This document shows, one piece after another, positions 22,601 to 33,840 of a stretch of DNA of 64,000 bases. Position 1 is the stretch's first letter, and each line of letters opens with the position of its first letter. Source of the stretch: Spirometra erinaceieuropaei (lineage: Eukaryota; Platyhelminthes; Cestoda; Diphyllobothriidea; Diphyllobothriidae); NCBI GenBank assembly GCA_902702965.1, contig CACRXP010000001.1, positions 4,246,060 through 4,310,059 of the forward strand, in the 5' to 3' direction. The notes beneath the pieces were generated by a model. It saw nothing but the letters and a program-made list of their open reading frames with translations, was not told the origin of the DNA and made no database searches. The position numbers were made by a program, and so were the translations under genes.

Positions 22601-23564
22601 ATCTCCCGGTCCGGACGAGATGCCAGCAAAGCTGCTCCTTGAGCTTGCCCAACAGCTGGCCAAGCCACTAGCCTTTCTGTGCCAGAAATCGTTTGATGTT
22701 GGAATTCTTCCCACAGACTGGAAGACGGTCCACATTACACCCCTTTACAAAAGCGGTAGTCGTGCTCAGGCGACAAACTACAGACCCGTCAGTCTGACAT
22801 CAATCTGCTGCAAAGTGATGGAGAAAATAATCAAAAAGGAGTTGATGGCTTACTTGGAAACCCACAACCTCTTGTCCAATACGCAATATGGTTTCCGTAG
22901 GGGAAGATCATGTGTTACGAACTTGCTATACACAATGCAAAGTTGGACACGAGCACTGGACGCAGAACACACCGTGCATGCTGCCCATATTGATTTTCGG
23001 AAGGCGTTTGACAGTGTTCCGCACCAGCGTCTCCTACACAAGTTGAGAATTATGAGCATCGGTGGCAAACTTCTCAAATGGATCGAAAATTTCCTTGTCG
23101 GCCGCTCCCAACTTGTCTGCGTAGAACAACAGCAATCAAGGTGCGCATTCATTGAGAGTGGGGTCCCACAAGGCTCGGTGCTTGGACCAACCCTCTTTCT
23201 CTTGTTCATCAATGATTGTGTAGATGGATTGGACTGTGATTGTGCCATGTTTGCGGACGATATAAAAATCTGGAAAGTCATCCAGAATGCTGCCGATGAG
23301 ACCAACTTCCAAGAAAATCTTTGTCGATTGGACGAGTGGTCCCGCAGGTGGCTCATGCCCTTCAATTTGAACAAATGCACCATTCTGCGCCTCGGAAATC
23401 AGAGCCCTAGTATGCGGCAATACCATCTGAAAGGAATGCCACTCCGAGAAGCAGAAACTCAGAAAGATCTCGGAGTTTGGGTTGCAGACAGCCTTCTACA
23501 CAATGCTGTAAGGCGGCCAAGGCCGCAACCTCAATGCTATATGCCATCAAGCGGGCATTCGTAG
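22587..23564 (+). pseudogene. L1 LINE: reverse transcriptase domain
   Basis: RT motifs in order, counted from the first Met: SPGPDEMPAK (6-15), NYRPVSL (64-70), YGFRRGRS (101-108), HIDFRKAFD with a catalytic Asp (136), SGVPQGSVLGP (191-201) and MFADDIKIW with the catalytic Asp pair (224-225). The catalytic residues are intact, but frameshifts at both ends cut it off from the linker and the C-terminal region. The final ~20 residues are out-of-frame read-through. Confidence 0.9.
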
Positions 23565-24070
23565 TTTTCGATGAAGACTGCTTCACCAAAGTCTTCGGAA
23601 CGTTTATAAGGCCCCATCTCGAATATGCAATTCAGGCCTGGAGACCGTGGACGCATCAGGATTACGATCTGCTCGAAAGGGTGCAGAGACGAGCAACAAA
23701 ATTAATAAGAGGTCAAAGTGTACTGCCCTACGAGATCCGCTTAACTAACCTTAATCTCTATCCTCTGAGTTATAGGCAGTTGCGCGGAGACATGATACAA
23801 ACTTTCCGTATCGTGCGCGGCTTGGATTGTTCCCTTCGGCGCTATGACTTTTTCCCATTCGCCACTACAACGCACCTCCGGGGACATCCCTTCAAGCTAC
23901 GTGTGCCACAGGGTAGACTGAATGTGAGAAAATATTTCTTCTCCAACCGTGTCGTGGAACCGTGGAATAACCTGCCCGAGACGGTTGTTATGTCTCAATC
24001 TGTGGAGACATTTAAATGTCGCCTTGACAGATATATGCTGCAGCAACAAGCGGACTATGTGACTTTTTAG
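23477..24070 (+). pseudogene. L1 LINE: C-terminal region after RT
   Basis: Continues the element after a frameshift near 23510. Family signatures: RPHLEYAIQAWRPW, LLERVQRRATKLIRG, YPLSYRQLRGDMIQTFRIV and FFSNRVVEPWNNLPE. These align with the C-terminus of the L2 protein (57562-59298). The region up to about 23500 overlaps the RT frame and is not in its true frame there. It stops at a TAG just before the 3' UTR. Confidence 0.85.
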
Positions 24071-24207
24071 CCATGCGACTAGTGACATATGTGAATCAAT
24101 GTATGCATTCACTTAATGCTGTAATTTCTTTACATTTTTGCTTGTTAATCGATTTTTTTATGTACAAATAGGGAGTTCAAAGGCGTAAGCCTATTTCCCT
24201 CAAGTAC

Positions 24208-24224
24208 ACTGACTGACTGACTGA
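24208..24224 (+). repeat. (ACTG)n tail of LINE L1
   Basis: Four ACTG units end the element. CR1-type LINEs typically end in short simple repeats instead of poly(A). The minus-strand L2 ends in the same ACTGACT word at its 3' boundary near 57446. Confidence 0.85.
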
Positions 24225-24297
24225 CAAATCGCAGTCACGAGTAGATCGAGGTGCGAGGGTTACCAGGGCAATTGCAAATAGACCACGTGGTGTCTAA

Positions 24298-24598
24298 CTA
24301 CTTGCAAAGGTCCGCATCCTTCCGGTGTATGTAGGATGCTTCCAGGTAGAGCAAAGGTCGAGTGGTACGCGCTCGGACAAGTACTCGAAAAACTGTGTTA
24401 CGGTGGACAGCATGGCCGCTATCTAACAGGTGTTTCGTTATAGATGAACGAGGTGTTTTGTTTTCTTGTTTGAAAAGCCAATTAAGCAAGTGCTCAGCGA
24501 TCCTGATTGCCAGTTGCCTTTGCGTTCGCCCAATATACCTGCATTCGCAAGTGCATGTGAATTCATACATAAGTAAAGAAGAAGAAGAGGGTTCGAGC
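24298..24598 (-). pseudogene. PLE GIY-YIG endonuclease fragment (family D)
   Basis: Reads MYEFTCTCECRYIGRTQRQL followed by RIAEHLLNWL and an ITKHLLDSGHAV block: the GIY-YIG endonuclease module found downstream of RT in Penelope-like elements. It belongs to a different PLE family from the one just upstream (CX2-3C spacing and YIGRT rather than YTGQTGR). The frame stays open upstream to 24651 only because it reads through the hammerhead repeat. No RT of this family lies next to it, so it is a short 3' fragment. Confidence 0.75.
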
Positions 24599-24623
24599 AC
24601 CGGAAAATTTTGTTTATTTTCCG

Positions 24624-24657
24624 GAGCTTTCGGACTCGTGCAGGAATCCATCGTCAG
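24624..24657 (-). ncRNA. Hammerhead ribozyme-like motif (H6), core intact, at PLE A 3' end
   Basis: On minus: CTGACGA (valid, position 7 is variable), helix II GGATTC/GAGTCC with one G-T wobble and a six-base loop, then GAAAGCTC. All core bases are kept. The helix III pair is G-C here, instead of C-G in the copies at 12653 and 61371. It lies just downstream of the PLE A endonuclease, where the terminal repeat of a PLE would be, matching published hammerheads in PLE flanking repeats. Helix I is weak. Downstream lies CGGAAAATAAAC. Confidence 0.7.
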
Positions 24658-24699
24658 AGATAGTAGCAGCAGCAGCAGAACAAGCGACAGTTATAGGGC

Positions 24700-25060
24700 A
24701 TCTAGGCCAATCATCAACCGACGGCGCAAGACTGGAGGTGACTGCGCAGATCTCTATACGCCGGCGACAGATAGATAAATCGATTGACTGAGTTCTAATC
24801 TGAGATCCAGGCTTAAATCGATTCTCGGCCTGTTTTGTTTCCGGTGTGGGCGACTATTTTGGTGGCCGCGAAATTAAACTCGTGACGCATATAGTAGGTG
24901 CGGATGGCCACATGTGATAATGCGTCGCCTCGTCGCACGGCCAGCTTATGGCCGTGTATGCGCGATCCGAGCATGCGTCCAGTCTGGCCTGTGTGGTTAC
25001 AAGGACAGTTTTGACACGGGATGCGAACACCACTCCAGATTGCTCTTCAGGCTTTAACCG
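24700..25060 (-). pseudogene. PLE A: GIY-YIG endonuclease
   Basis: Read on minus from about 25050: a SGV-containing strand, CQNCPCNHTGQTGRMLGSRI, HKLAVRRGDALSHVA, HEFNFAATKIVAH and SVNRFIYLSPAYR. The order matches the endonuclease at 48775-49170, which has TGQTGRRLTSRI, HKRAVRRGDPLFQVA and HEFNF. Interrupted by stops near 25055 and 24820. PLEs use this domain to nick target DNA for target-primed reverse transcription. Confidence 0.75.
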
Positions 25061-25064
25061 GTTT

Positions 25065-25822
25065 CATGACCCTATTGCGCATGATGGCTATGGGGCAGTG
25101 TGCAATTCCAACACCTAGCTCCGCAGCGATGCGCTCAGTCGCTTCTGAAATGCCCTTGATGTATGGTGGTGAATGCCAAATCGTCGGTGGTGTTGTTGTT
25201 TAAGACCTCTGGGGGCGACCCTGTAGGCAACGACTTATGAATGCCCTCGGACAGTCATTCTGCACAAACTGGTCGCGGAGATAACGGGCCTCACGTGCTC
25301 TGTCCTCCGGTTTGCTGCAATGAGTTTGGATCCGTTTGAAGAGTGTCTTCACACAGCTTCGCTTGTGAGCCACCAGATGGTTGCTGTGAAAACTGAGAAG
25401 CTGTGTGGTGTTACTTGCCTTCCTATAAACCGTCGTCTCAAGTTCACCTTCAAGGTTTCGTCTGACAAGCACATCGAGGAAGGGCAACTGCTGTTTCTGT
25501 TCTTATTCCCTCGCGAATTTTATATCAGGGAAGACTGTATTGAACAGGCTGTGGAAATGTTGCAGCATGTCCTTCTTTACGATGACAAACGTGTCGTCTA
25601 CGTAACGGTGCCAAAATACTGGCTCATGCTGAATGAAGGCAATCTTTTCTAACTCCTGTAGGACCAGTTCTGCCACTAAACCGGAGACCGGGGAGCCCAT
25701 TGGGATTCTCCTGATTTGTTCATAGGTCTCTTCAATGAAAATGAAGAACGTTTGTTGGCAGAATCCAAACAGCCTCAAAAGATGTTCAATTTTGAGTGCA
25801 TTCTAAGTCTCGTCGTACGTCT
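25065..25822 (-). pseudogene. PLE A: reverse transcriptase, 3' part in sense
   Basis: On minus, from 25822: EETYDET, a stop, NALKIEHLLRLFGFCQQTFF, YEQIRRIPMGSPVSG, FWHRYVDDTFVIV (catalytic Asp pair intact), then FPDIKFARE. A second frame (25200-25487) continues FLDVLVRRNLEGELETTVYR and YLRDQFVQNDCPRAF. A further stretch to about 25070 (PYIKGISEATERIAAELGVGIAHCP) links to the endonuclease. These are hallmarks of Penelope-like RT. At least two frame changes plus stops. Its 5' end abuts an inverted upstream segment. Confidence 0.85.
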
Positions 25823-25925
25823 CTTCAATCGGATGAAATCATGGCCTTCTTCGACGTGACGTCGCTATTCACATCCATCCCACCAAACTTGACCCGCGAA
25901 GTTTTGCGCAAGAGATTTGAAAAGG
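25822..25925 (+). pseudogene. PLE A: inverted 5' RT segment
   Basis: On plus: LQSDEIMAFFDVTSLFTSIP followed by NLTREVLRKRFEK. This is the RT segment holding the first catalytic Asp (FDVTSLFTSIP), which in an intact PLE lies immediately upstream of the EETYDET start of the minus-strand part. Here it is flipped, so the two parts diverge from a shared junction near 25822. Similarity ends near 25925. Confidence 0.8.
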
Positions 25926-25929
25926 GGTC

Positions 25930-27375
25930 CTTTGCCCGATTAATTGGAAGGCTTCTGGTGTTAAAGACGTCACCTCTAAAAGGTAAGGATATTATAACGG
26001 ACTTCTTCGGAACAGACTGTTCCGTCACTTTTGACCGTAAATGCTTGCTGCACTTCTGAATGAAGCGTGCATGATAACAACGATTAAGTAAAGCTTCTTT
26101 GATGCGGGCAATTTCTGTATCTAGGGCCGCCCTGGAGTAAAGATTTGGGCTATTTTATGGCTTTGCTTGCCAGTTAAAAATAAATGCTCCAGATGTTACA
26201 TTTCATAGCTTATTTTTAATTTTACATGTATTAAAGTGATCACTCTGGTTGCTAAATTTGTTACCATTGGTCTGCACTTCTGAGATGGCAGATCACATGA
26301 TCAGTCTACAGCTGTTGCTTGAGGGGATCCGTGATGTCCTCTTCGTGATGTCCAATTCCCCATATAAAGGCAACCCGGAATCTAGGACGGGTGCGATGAC
26401 GCTTCTATTTTCGAATCGGGATCGACGATCTAAGTGGCATTTCTGAGTTGGATTGGCATACCTACCAGCACATTTTCTGCTTCCTCCGCAACCTAACTCA
26501 CAAATTCATATCCAGACCACCGACTGACTTCTCATACCTTCTCACACTGGTGCATTTAGTCCCCCGTGTTTCGGCATCGGTGCTTTACAGACTAGCTGTG
26601 CAGTTGCGTTTGAGAGATTTCGTCATCTTCAGATGTCAGCTGATGCTGATGTAGCCTCGTAAATACTGCAGCAATAACTGTGGGAATATGTGTTGACTGG
26701 GAGTACGCAGTATCAGTGCACTAAGGGCGTTAGACGGTTTAGTGCATGTCTGTTTACGTCTTGCCACGAGTTCAACCTGAGTTGGCTGTGAGAGGCTTGC
26801 AAATGAGTATTCTGGCGGACCTAGGGGTTGATGCCTGTCGAGATCAAAAAGGCACGACTTACCCGATTGCAAATGAAGGCAATGCTACCAGGTCATGTAC
26901 CTGTTTATATGACTGTAGAACAGGTCTGAATGTGGGGTTGGCCGAGGGGCAATGATTTATGGGACGCACGGGTTGGGGCTCCAGTGTCTTTCCACCAGCT
27001 GTTTTGTCTGAGAAAAAAATACGCTGTAAGCCTGAAAGTAGGTGCGAGGGGCACAGCGAGTAAGGGACTAACTTGCAAAACCTCTCTCCAAGCGGATGCA
27101 GGGGGGGGGGGAGAATGATTATCAGATTGCTCTAAAGAGGCGGATGAAGTAAGCTGACGGTCAGCGACAACACTTAGATGGGTCTTTTCCCTCATATAGT
27201 TAGACACAGACAAAGCACACGATCCTGAATTCATTGGGAGTACCAGCACTATGCTTGTAATACAACGGTTATTTATTACTCGATCAGCCACTGCAGCCGA
27301 CCCCTACGCCGTTCATCCTGACTCTGTCTGGCCATTGGGCTTAACTAGGTGAAGGAGGGAAGAGTGAGACAGATG
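25930..27375. other. Unassigned DNA
   Basis: No element recognised beyond the inverted PLE segment. A short poly-G run lies at about 27103-27112. Confidence 0.5.
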
Positions 27376-27379
27376 CTCC

Positions 27380-27465
27380 GAAAGTCCCCTATCATTATAA
27401 ACGAGTTCATGCGCGAGTGGACGTCTCTATGCCCACGGCGCTGTGGGGCACACAGTGGACATCAC
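27380..27465 (+). repeat. LINE 3'-end fragment (R family)
   Basis: A short match to the 3' region of the LINE at 29870-34530: TATAAACGAGTTCATGCGCG then GGCGCTGTGGGGCACACAGTGGACATC (shown here only to identify the core, as in GGGGCACACAGTGG at 27450). Confidence 0.4.
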
Positions 27466-27733
27466 TGTTTGTGAAGGTCAAGCGGGCGACAGGTAATAAT
27501 TCCAGCATTTAATCCTCAGAACAGTTGTGCTCATTTCACCACGCGGAAATCACCGAATCACGCATATTGGCTTTCACCTAGTACCTCAGTTAGTAATATG
27601 TTGAGACGACGTCTGCCTGTTAAAATAGAATAAAGCATTTGTCCAATGAGAACCCAGGTTGTTGGTTTAGATGAACTAAATCAAAACACATGACAAATAC
27701 TAAATTAGATCTAAGTGATTGGAAAAGAATTTA

Positions 27734-28717
27734 TAGTAGGTGAGCTAACTCATGAAATGTGAATCGAAATTCCGAAATGCGTTTTCGTTTCGAAAAGTTT
27801 AATTAAATAGGGTTGTAAAAGTAATCATCCTGCGGCATAATTCCCTAGTAATTCAGTTACCTCAGGATGCTGCCTGTCGAACGTGATTCTTTCCGGTTGC
27901 ATGCAAAATCCATACTCCATAAAAAACGACTACTCAAGTAGCATGCATTTTTCTTATTGATTTTCAATGCACTTAAAACGTCAATTGTATTTCATGGAAA
28001 CATGTATAAAAATATTTGCTCTTTTGCTCATTCGGTTAGAAATTACGTTTTCTTTCAACTTTACACTCGAAGGAAGGGTATAATGCGGTTTTAAAAAAGT
28101 TTTACATTATGAGATTTCTTAATACAGTGAAATGACCGATCATAAAACGTCATGTCGCTGCATTTACCGATGTGGCTTGTAAAGTTAACAATATGGATCA
28201 AATCCATTGGTAAAGTTTATGAACCCCTTGCAGCCTCCTCTTAATGCCGTAGAGAAATGTATGGTTTTCCGTACGCGGAAAGTATACGGCTTGTAGATTG
28301 GGAACCCTGAATGTAAGTGTGACGGCAGGTCGGGTTCAAAATTATTCGGGAATTAAAAAAGTTTTTGTTATTGTTCCCTCGAGTATAGAATTGGAAAAAA
28401 AACGTAATTTTCTGCCGAATGAGCAAAAGAATGAATATTTTTATGCATGTTTCCCATCAAATATAAGTGAATTTTTAAGGACATTGAAAATCAATGAGAA
28501 AAATGCATGCTACTTGAGTAATAATTTTTTACAGAGTGTGGTTTTTCCATGCAGCCGTAAAGACGTTCGTTTGAAAGCCGACGCCCGGAGGTCACTGAAG
28601 TATTATAAAATTATGCTGCAGGATGATTAGTTTTACAACCCTACTTAATTAATCGTTTCGAAACGAAAATGCATTTCGGAATTTCAGTTGAAATTTCATG
28701 AGTTAACCTACCTGCTG
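27734..28717. mobile_element. Foldback MITE, family M1, copy 4
   Basis: TA flanks both sides (27732-27733 and 28718-28719). It starts TAGTAGGTGAGCTAACTCAT and ends with the complement …GTTAACCTACCTGCTG. Full-length inverted halves with a central CCGTACGCGGAAAGTATACG near 28270. The frame 28298-28630 (110 codons) lies in the right half and shows no constraint beyond the shared repeat. Confidence 0.85.
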
Positions 28718-28719
28718 TA

Positions 28720-29860
28720 GGTGCCACAGACAAACGTTTATCGTCGGGAAATTATTATCAGGCCTGTACAATTGCAAATATACCGCTTGGCGGCTGATAA
28801 ATGCGCACACTTGAACTTTTGATGTATGTCGTTACTAAGGCCTGAATCGGGATGGGAGGGGGTTGGTAGGAGTCATAATGGAAGAAGTCACTAGGAGAAT
28901 GTAATGGGACTTGGGAGGGAAAGGTAACTCAGCGTGCATGGTGGTATCAGAAATGGTTATGGTTTATAGGGCGGAGAGTGTGAGAAAGTGTCGTGGCAAT
29001 ATCGAGGACCATTAAACATTCTGTTGTCCAGTGGACTGGGGAAGGGGAGCAAATAGGTTGCTTGTTCACTGGACAGCATAATGGGGGGAGGGGATTGGGC
29101 AGTTAAGTGAAGTGAGACGTGAATCGATGTCCGAATGTTCCAGGGGGGGGTGATAAAGAAGTTGAATATTCAAATTTCCTAGCACGCCATTTGAAGTGTT
29201 GTTTCTGCTGTCAGCCAATGGACCATGCAAAATACACTTTGGTCTATGGCTGCGGTAAGGTCTTTAAAGGGAAGACGACAGGACCGTCTAGATGTAAGAC
29301 AGCGGCCTCTGCTGTCTTGCTCTGAACGCTGATGTAGTAGCTTTACTCGGTTTGTTGGCGATTTGTACATATCACGGTCCTTGACTGGCATCAAACTCTC
29401 ATCTGTGGCTCCCCAGAGCTGGGCTCAGCCTAGCGGCCACGTCTCTGTGAGTGCCTCGACCGGTGGGCTAAAGCAGATGAAGGTATCCGGTGCTGTGTGT
29501 ACCCACACCCCATAATTCTTTTCCTCCTGCATCCTCCACTCTCCCCCCTATCACCTTCTACCCCGAAAAATCTACGCAGAGGGCGACATACAAGCCTGAA
29601 GGCGACTCAGGATATCTCGGGTCGCTCTCCACTAAACAAAGCCGCGACCCATTGTGGAGTCCGGCAGCCGTCTGGGATATCAATGCAGCTCCTTCTAGAA
29701 ATAGCATTTCTTAACCCCGCTCGGGGAAAGGACCTGAAAAGGTGCACCTAACAAACGCAGAGAAATCACGTCATCTACCAATATACAATGGCTCGTAATT
29801 GCAAAACACTCGGTCGGAAAACAACAACGAACAGTAACCTCCCCTCCTCCCTGCCCCTCG
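28720..29860. other. Unassigned DNA upstream of the R-family LINE
   Basis: No gene. The last ~370 bases may include the 5' untranslated region of the LINE that becomes recognisable near 29870, but I could not place its start. Confidence 0.4.
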
Positions 29861-29879
29861 CAGGCTGTTAGGGTGATTC

Positions 29880-30690
29880 CAGTCTGGAATGTTCGTTGCC
29901 CCCTTAGACAATGCAAGGAGCAACCAACCGGAAAGGAGGACGGTGCTAGTCTGTCGATAACTGGTGCGCTATATGGCGGACATCTCTGCTCCCAGCGAGG
30001 CCCGCTTCTCCGAACAAGGCCAACGGGATGAGGTAGGCACTAGCTACACCTTCTTTTGAAACGGTCGGCCCAGTGCAGAATGAAGAGACAAGCGCGTCGC
30101 CTTTATCATCCGGAATGACATCATGGGACGACTGCCGTCTGCCGCTGAGCATCCCGGACCTACTAATGGCCCTGTGCCTGCTTCTTCGGGGATCCAAATT
30201 TGCCCCCATCGCCAGTGTCTACGCCTCCCCCCCCAACGACCAGCTCTGACGAGGCAAAGATCAAGTTCTACGAAAACCTGCATGTCCTCCTGGCGACTGT
30301 ACCGAAATCAGACAAGTTGGTTATCCCTGATGACTCTGAGGCCCGCGTATGGACAGATTACGCCGCCTGAAGGGAAGTGCTGGGTCCCCATGGAATAACC
30401 GGCTGCAAGCACAACGTTGTCCTTCTCCTGTGAACATGCGTAGCACACCGCCTCCTCCTGACCAACACTCCCTTCTGCATTCCGACGTGAGAAAAGGAAG
30501 TCCGGATGCATCCACGATAGCGGCGCTGGCAGTTCCTGTACCACATTCTCGTACGGAGGCGAAATCGTGAGTGTGTGCTGCGGACAAAGGCTATCTGCGC
30601 CGCCGACGGTTGGATTTCGCATTTACGGTCGGATGTGGCATCGACTGCAACCACGCAGGACACCACAAGGTAAACGACCAACAAGTAAAT
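29880..30690 (+). pseudogene. R LINE: APE-type endonuclease
   Basis: Spread over three frames: VWNVRCPL (start of the domain), ADISAPSEARFSEQGQ (catalytic Glu region, with Glu retained in SEARF), [24 protein letters not shown] near 30220, [15 protein letters not shown] at 30260, a degenerate DFNARVG-type motif reading DSEARVWTD near 30330, WQFLYHILVRRRN near 30530 and a final block at 30590-30640 where the conserved Ser-Asp-His should be. Frame changes at 30230, 30300 and 30560 and several stops make it inactive. Confidence 0.75.
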
Positions 30691-31200
30691 CAAATTCTGT
30701 TTTATTGAATTTGCCTGCTCGCCGCTTACATTTCAGCCATCATTCATCCCAACACCTAGAAGAACTGCTGGCCCTGTTGGACAACGTTACAGTGGAGACT
30801 CGGCGGTGCTGACCTCTGAATCCTATCCACACTACTGTCTTGGACGTTCTCGAACGTGCATGTCACCAACATCAGAACTGGTCTGACGACAACGGCGCAG
30901 ACATAAGCAATCCGCTCGCTGAAAGGCGCAGGATGCACAAAGCCCCCAGTGAGCATCTGAACAAAGCGACCCTCTTCCGATGTCGCCGTCTCGAGCAGCA
31001 ACGATTGTGGAAGATGTTGGACGCCTGGATGACTCATAAGGCCAAAGAACTCCAAGTATATGCTGATCGCAATGAAACAAATGACTTCTTTGAGTCAGCC
31101 AATGATTCAATGGTCTCGCAACTAGAACAACTGTGCTCATCTCAGCCCCGATGGAACAACACTTCTGTCGGAGAGATCGAAGTTTCTGAAGCACTGAGCT
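30639..31200 (+). pseudogene. R LINE: linker between endonuclease and RT
   Basis: Two segments in one frame, interrupted by a stop near 30811. The first has LQPRRTPQGKRP then VLLNLPARRLHFSH; the second (30840-31202) has DVLERACHQHQNWSDDN, NPLAERRRMHKA, RCRRLEQQRLWKMLDAWM and YADRNETNDFF. This charged, partly coiled-coil-like region lies between the endonuclease and RT in the family. Confidence 0.7.
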
Positions 31201-31379
31201 AAACACTTCAGAAGTGTCCTCAAGCGTACATCTGCAGTCTTCGCCGTCACCGTCGAACGGGTCCGTCAAGTGGAAACGGACGATTAACTGGATCTCCAGC
31301 CTTCCATTTCCGATCAGATCTGTGTGCCAAATCTCCAGCGGAAAACACCGGGATACGAAACAATACCGGCTAAAGCCTA

Positions 31380-33250
31380 AAAACACGGCGGATCACGGAT
31401 GATGGATTAACTTGCAAGGCTATTTCAGGAGATTTGGCACCGAGGACAAGTTTCTCAGGATTTCAAGGATGCGACAACCGTCCATTTCTACATGCGGAAA
31501 GAAAACCGGCTATTCTGTGATAAACACACAGCGATCTCGCTGTTATACATTACCGGGAAGATCTTTGCTTGCATCCCCTCTCAACCGTCTCAACAGATAT
31601 CTTGAACGGTTTTTTTAAGGAATGCCAGTGTGGCTTACAACACCACCTTGTAACCACCAACATGATCTTTGCTGCCTACCAGCTGCAAGAGGAAGCGTGG
31701 GCATATGGCTATACGCTCCCTTGACCTCCGCCAGTTTGTCTACTTACCCCTTCGCCCCCCTCACGCTCCCTGTCGATTCGCTGCTGGAACCACGCAAAGC
31801 TGTTCACAAGCCTCGCGAAAACTCAAGGCCGATCAACTCCTTTTCTTCTCTGATTGTCTGGCGGACACTTAAACAGAGCTAAAGGGACTACAACCTCAGC
31901 GGCGGACACGAACAAACAACTTGCTGGAAGAAACAGCTTGCAGCAACTGCTTGCATAGCCTCTTGTGCGCACTTTATCATCAAAGGTTGTCCAAATTAAT
32001 CCGTTCTCCCTCACCTCTGATTTGGGAATCTTTATGTTGTCGGCCATACCACTTTGAGGGCTCAACCTCTACACCACCTTTGTGAACTTGCCAAACGCAT
32101 TCGACGAAGCGAATTGCAATGGGCTGGGGAACTCATGCAAAATCCGACTGTCTTGAACGAGCCACGTATATCGCGTGTCAGCTCTACGGCGGGATAACGA
32201 TGCGCATCACTGACAAGAGAACCGCCTCAGAAGCATTCGCAACAGCCAAGGGAGTGAAGCAGGGCAGTATACTCCCCTCCAGTCCCTTCAGATTAGACTT
32301 TTCTGCATTGGTGATGAACGCTTGTCGGGATGGGCATAACGGGATCCCCGTCGCCTGCAGAACCGAAGGCAATCATTTCAGCAGTCGGCACACGCACACC
32401 TCACCGTGTCTCTCTACGATCTGCCAGTCGCGGATGGCTTCGCACTCAACTGTGTGACAGAACTAGACATTCAACGGAGCATGGACCTCTTCAACTTCGG
32501 CTGAAGCAACTTCGGGACTACTACCAACATGAACACAAGGGTGGTCATGCATCGACCGTCACCCAACGCTGCACACAATGCTCCTCGCATTTACGCCGAC
32601 TGTACTCAACTGCATTCCGTAGACAACATCGCCTGCTTAGAGAGCATGCTCTCGGGCTGCATTCAAATCGACGACGAACTGATCCACCGAAGCCAGCCAA
32701 GCCTTAGGCCGGTTGCAGAAATTTGTATGGAATAGTCATGGGCTCCACCTTGACACCAAACTGAATGCGTACAGAGCTTCAATCTTGACGACAATGCTGT
32801 ATGGTGCAGAGACCTGGACACTCCACAAGAAACAAGGGTGGAAACTCAATGACTCCTACTACAGTTGCCTTCGCCGAATACTACAGTTGATGGGGCGGGA
32901 CTGTATTTCGGACACAGAAGCTCTGGAACGGATTGGAAACCTCGGCACCCATGCTAGGCTGAGGCAACTACAACCCTGACTGAACGTCGGCCTTGTGAGG
33001 ACGGACAATGAGCACCTACTAAAGCGACCCTTCTATGGCGATGTCGCCACGGGTGCTCGTCGAAAAGGAAGTCATGCCAGCCGGTAAAAGAACATGAAGG
33101 ACTCCTTGAATAGATTGCAAATCAGCTCGTAAATCTGGGAAGACGTCGCACAGAACCGATCGGCCTGGAAAACAGCAGTGAATAATTGAACAGCAACCTA
33201 TAAAGCAAACTGCATCGCTGTGGGGGGTTCTCAAGTCTCAGACCCCCCTG
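31380..33250 (+). pseudogene. R LINE: reverse transcriptase and C-terminal region
   Basis: Early RT: FQEIWHRGQVSQDFKDATTV then CDKHTAISLLYITGKIFA (31420-31600). Palm: a TTFVNLPNAFDEAN block near 32080 where the first catalytic Asp is expected, KGVKQGSILPSSPFRLDFSA (32250-32310), and a LYDLPVADGFALN stretch near 32410 where the family has a Phe-Ala-Asp-Asp box; here the motif is degraded to VADG. C-terminal: MLYGAETWTLHKK and CLRRILQLMGRDCISDTEAL (32790-32920), then a FYGDVATGAR-like block near 33030. Many stops and frame shifts. The decayed active site means it cannot work. Confidence 0.75.
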
Positions 33251-33364
33251 ACCCACAACACCAAAATCGAACCCCTCACAACATGCCGACGCTATCAACG
33301 AACAATTTGGGCGTGGATAGGCGTCGTTGAACATCTCCGGATCCGTTGCACCAGTGGTCTGACA

Positions 33365-33840
33365 ATGCCAACTGCTGTCTCTCCTACTGTCCCTGCTCCA
33401 ACCTGCACGACGACCACGAAGACAACCACCCTCACCACCGATGTTCACAATCCCGCCGCCGCCGTCGATCACCAAAACCTTCAGCATCCCTGCCATAACC
33501 TCCTTGACGGCGACGACCATCACCACACGGGCCTATTCGGCCACATGCGTATCCACAACAGTACAATGCACCTAGCACAACTTGCACATCATCCCAATAC
33601 TAATAGCACCACAACGACAAGCGATACCTCATCCCCTAATCTATCCTGCCCACACCGCTACCGCACATTCGCCTCACCCATCGGCCTTGTCGATCATTTG
33701 CGAATCCATCGTACAGAGACTGGTGAACCAGGGCCGGGGGCATCAACACGGGTTAGACGTCATCGCCTCAGCTCTCCGCATTGCTCACACGTTCAGCCAT
33801 CGGATGCAGATACTCGGTCGCATATGCCTTCATGAAAACC
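33365..33840 (+). pseudogene. R LINE: Thr-rich segment and C2H2-like zinc fingers
   Basis: After a Thr/Pro-rich run, the frame reads TGLFGHMRIH (33530), then SCPHRYRTFASPIGLVDHLR followed by IHRTETGEP (33640-33730). In the overlapping frame it reads AHTFSHRMQILGRICLHEN (33785-33835). These are C2H2-type finger halves. The second Cys of the middle finger is Tyr (CPHRY), and the last finger has lost its Cys pair through a frameshift. C-terminal nucleic-acid-binding fingers are characteristic of this LINE family. Confidence 0.75.

Larger units (their letters stand above)
21865..24225 (+). mobile_element. 5'-truncated CR1/Jockey-like LINE, L1
   Basis: Contains, in order, the last residues of an endonuclease domain (LGRSDHAVLLW near 21900), a linker, a reverse transcriptase, a C-terminal region, a short 3' UTR and an (ACTG)n tail at 24208-24224. 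Most of the endonuclease is missing, so the copy is 5'-truncated as expected of target-primed reverse transcription. Two frameshifts, near 22590 and 23510, split the ORF. The sister copy at 57446-60206 shares gene order and end sequence. Confidence 0.9.

Noticed and set aside
25796..25822. The first ~9 residues of the plus-strand frame starting at 25796 as part of the PLE RT
   Set aside because: On minus the same bases encode the conserved EETYDET block, so the plus-strand RT similarity starts only at about 25822.
30308..30693. Three overlapping minus-strand frames of 88-111 codons
   Set aside because: They are the antisense of the LINE endonuclease remnant on plus.
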